From: an uncultured Actinomycetes bacterium
GTDB taxonomy: Bacteria > Actinomycetota > Actinomycetes > S36-B12
Direction of reading: 5' to 3'
NCBI GenBank assembly: GCA_937902285.1
Contig: CALGTB010000006.1
Span: 1-5,656, forward strand
Length of the DNA: 5,656 nt
Shown here: piece after piece, positions 4,750 through 5,656 of the stretch
Position numbering within the stretch: the stretch's first letter is position 1
Layout of the letters: the number at the start of each line of letters is the position of its first letter
The notes under the pieces: generated by a model
Database searches by the model: none
What the model saw: the letters and a program-made list of their open reading frames with translations, nothing else
Told to the model about the DNA's origin: nothing
Position numbers and translations under genes: made by a program

Positions 4750-5656
4750 CCACCACGCGCACCCGCCGAATCACCCGCCACCTGGCCGTCATCGGCGTCG
4801 CCAGCGTGGCCGTGCTGTCGCTGTCCGGCTGCCTGTCGATGACCGCCAACCTCGAGGTCGCCTCCGATGCGACCGCCGACGGCACGTTCGCGATCGGGGT
4901 GCAGAAGCAGGCGGCCACGATGCTGGGGCTGACCGATCTCGCCGCCTTCGAGGCCGGCATCAAGGATCCGAGCATGACCGAGGGAAGCGGCGACCTGCTC
5001 AACACAGGCGACTGCGTCGCCTCCGAGACCGACGCCGAGTTCCTGTACACCTGCACCTTCACCGACGCCGCCTTCACCAGCGGCGAGGAGAACCCCTGGA
5101 CGATCACCGCGAGCGGCGACGTCATCACCTTCACCCTGGTGAACGAGGCCGCGTCCGGCGAGGGCAGCGAGCTGCTCAGCGGAGGCTCGCTCGGCCAGCT
5201 CACCGTCGACGTGACCTTCCCCGGTGAGATCACCTCGATCGTCGGCGAGCAGGTGACCAAGAACTCCGACACCAGCGCCACGATCTCGGCACCGATGACC
5301 GACGCCGTGAACGTGACCATCACGAGCAAGACGTCCGGCGGCGGCGGCGCGATCTCCACCGTGCTCATCATCGTCGGCATCGCGCTGCTGGCGATCATCC
5401 TCATCGCCCTCGTGCTCTTCCTGGTGATGCGCGGTCGCGGCAAGGACACCACCGTGCCGGCGGCTGCGGCCGTGCCGGTCGTCGACGCCACCGTGGTCGA
5501 GGAGGCCGTCGTGGCGGAGTCCACCGACGGCACCCTCGTCGTCGAGGACACCGTCGTCGCCGAGGCACCCGACGGCACCGCCGTGGTCGAGGACACCATC
5601 GTCGCCGAGGCACCCGACGGCACCGCCGTGGTCGAGGACACCATCGTCGCCGAGGC
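4746..5656 (+). CDS. LppM-family lipoprotein with C-terminal membrane helix and repeat tail (partial)
   Basis: 303 codons are present and the gene runs off the right edge. Residues 1-29 are a lipoprotein signal peptide: basic n-region (MTTTRTRRITRH), a hydrophobic core, and lipobox LSGC with C29 as the predicted lipidation site. Residues about 30-195 resemble the LppM/DUF3153 domain of actinobacteria, with the typical opening LSMTANLEVASDATADGTF, threonine-rich beta strands and two cysteines (C90, C103) that could form a disulfide. A glycine stretch (198-201) leads to a transmembrane helix at about 203-228, followed by a basic stop-transfer RGRGK. Beyond it is a Val/Ala/Glu/Asp-rich tail with 15-residue repeats from about 250 to the edge. 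The predicted topology is domain outside, tail in the cytoplasm. The relation to mycobacterial LppM is at the domain level; cellular role in this organism is unknown. The gene follows matB after 28 bp, with its own ribosome-binding site and a possible own promoter. Domain call fairly sure, tail function unknown. Confidence 0.82.
   Translation, partial: MTTTRTRRITRHLAVIGVASVAVLSLSGCLSMTANLEVASDATADGTFAIGVQKQAATMLGLTDLAAFEAGIKDPSMTEGSGDLLNTGDCVASETDAEFLYTCTFTDAAFTSGEENPWTITASGDVITFTLVNEAASGEGSELLSGGSLGQLTVDVTFPGEITSIVGEQVTKNSDTSATISAPMTDAVNVTITSKTSGGGGAISTVLIIVGIALLAIILIALVLFLVMRGRGKDTTVPAAAAVPVVDATVVEEAVVAESTDGTLVVEDTVVAEAPDGTAVVEDTIVAEAPDGTAVVEDTIVAE
5490..5656 (+). repeat. 45-bp in-frame tandem repeat in the lppM tail
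   Basis: Units begin at 5490, 5535, 5580 and 5625 (the last cut by the window edge after 32 bp). The third and fourth units are identical over the visible 32 bp; the second and third differ at 4 of 45 bases; the first is more diverged. Each unit encodes 15 residues of the form VVEDTxVAEAPDGTA, so the array is a multiple of three and changes in copy number would keep the frame. The near-identity of the newest units points to recent expansion by slippage or unequal recombination. The total number of copies cannot be known from this window. Confidence 0.9.

Noticed and set aside
4709..5644. Minus-strand frame of 311 codons opposite lppM, rich in Ser/Thr repeats
   Set aside because: Its repeats are just the antisense of the lppM 45-bp array. 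The plus strand has a signal peptide, lipobox, membrane helix and ribosome-binding site.

Overview
The window is GC-rich (roughly 70% by eye) and densely coded, with GTG starts, CpG-rich codon choice and very few TA dinucleotides. A DUF3097 gene, an LppM-type lipoprotein and a MatB-like malonyl-CoA synthetase point to an actinobacterium. Nocardioidaceae (Nocardioides/Aeromicrobium type) is my tentative guess, not something the sequence proves. I see no rRNA, tRNA, CRISPR array, insertion sequence or phage gene, so this looks like ordinary chromosomal sequence.

Left part, minus strand, transcribed right to left: a DUF3097 gene (2482-3315), then a cytoplasmic GMC-family FAD oxidoreductase (929-2449), then exodeoxyribonuclease III (96-932). 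The GMC stop and the ExoIII start share a 4-base ATGA overlap, so those two are almost certainly translationally coupled. The GMC gene follows DUF3097 after 32 bp and also has its own -10-like hexamer. Positions 1-95 hold no gene I can support, only a perfect 12-bp tandem duplication.

Right part, plus strand: a malonyl-CoA synthetase (MatB-like, 3380-4717), then an LppM-family lipoprotein (from 4746, cut by the right edge). The lipoprotein has an N-terminal lipobox, a folded domain, a C-terminal transmembrane helix and an acidic tail made of 15-residue repeats.

The two halves diverge from a 64-bp intergenic region (3316-3379). Both flanking genes have a TANNNT -10-like hexamer exactly 7 nt before a GTG start, the arrangement of leaderless actinobacterial genes. 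A by-eye scan found only four TANNNT hexamers on both strands of the whole window. They lie just upstream of the four genes that need a promoter, and the coupled ExoIII gene has none. This is the strongest non-gene signal here.

The genes do not form one obvious pathway. The most interesting leads are a possible degenerate Toprim-like fold in DUF3097, the unusual doubly anchored LppM protein with its repeat tail, and the coupling of a flavin oxidoreductase to a DNA-repair enzyme. I did not find convincing evidence of a wholly new multi-gene system.
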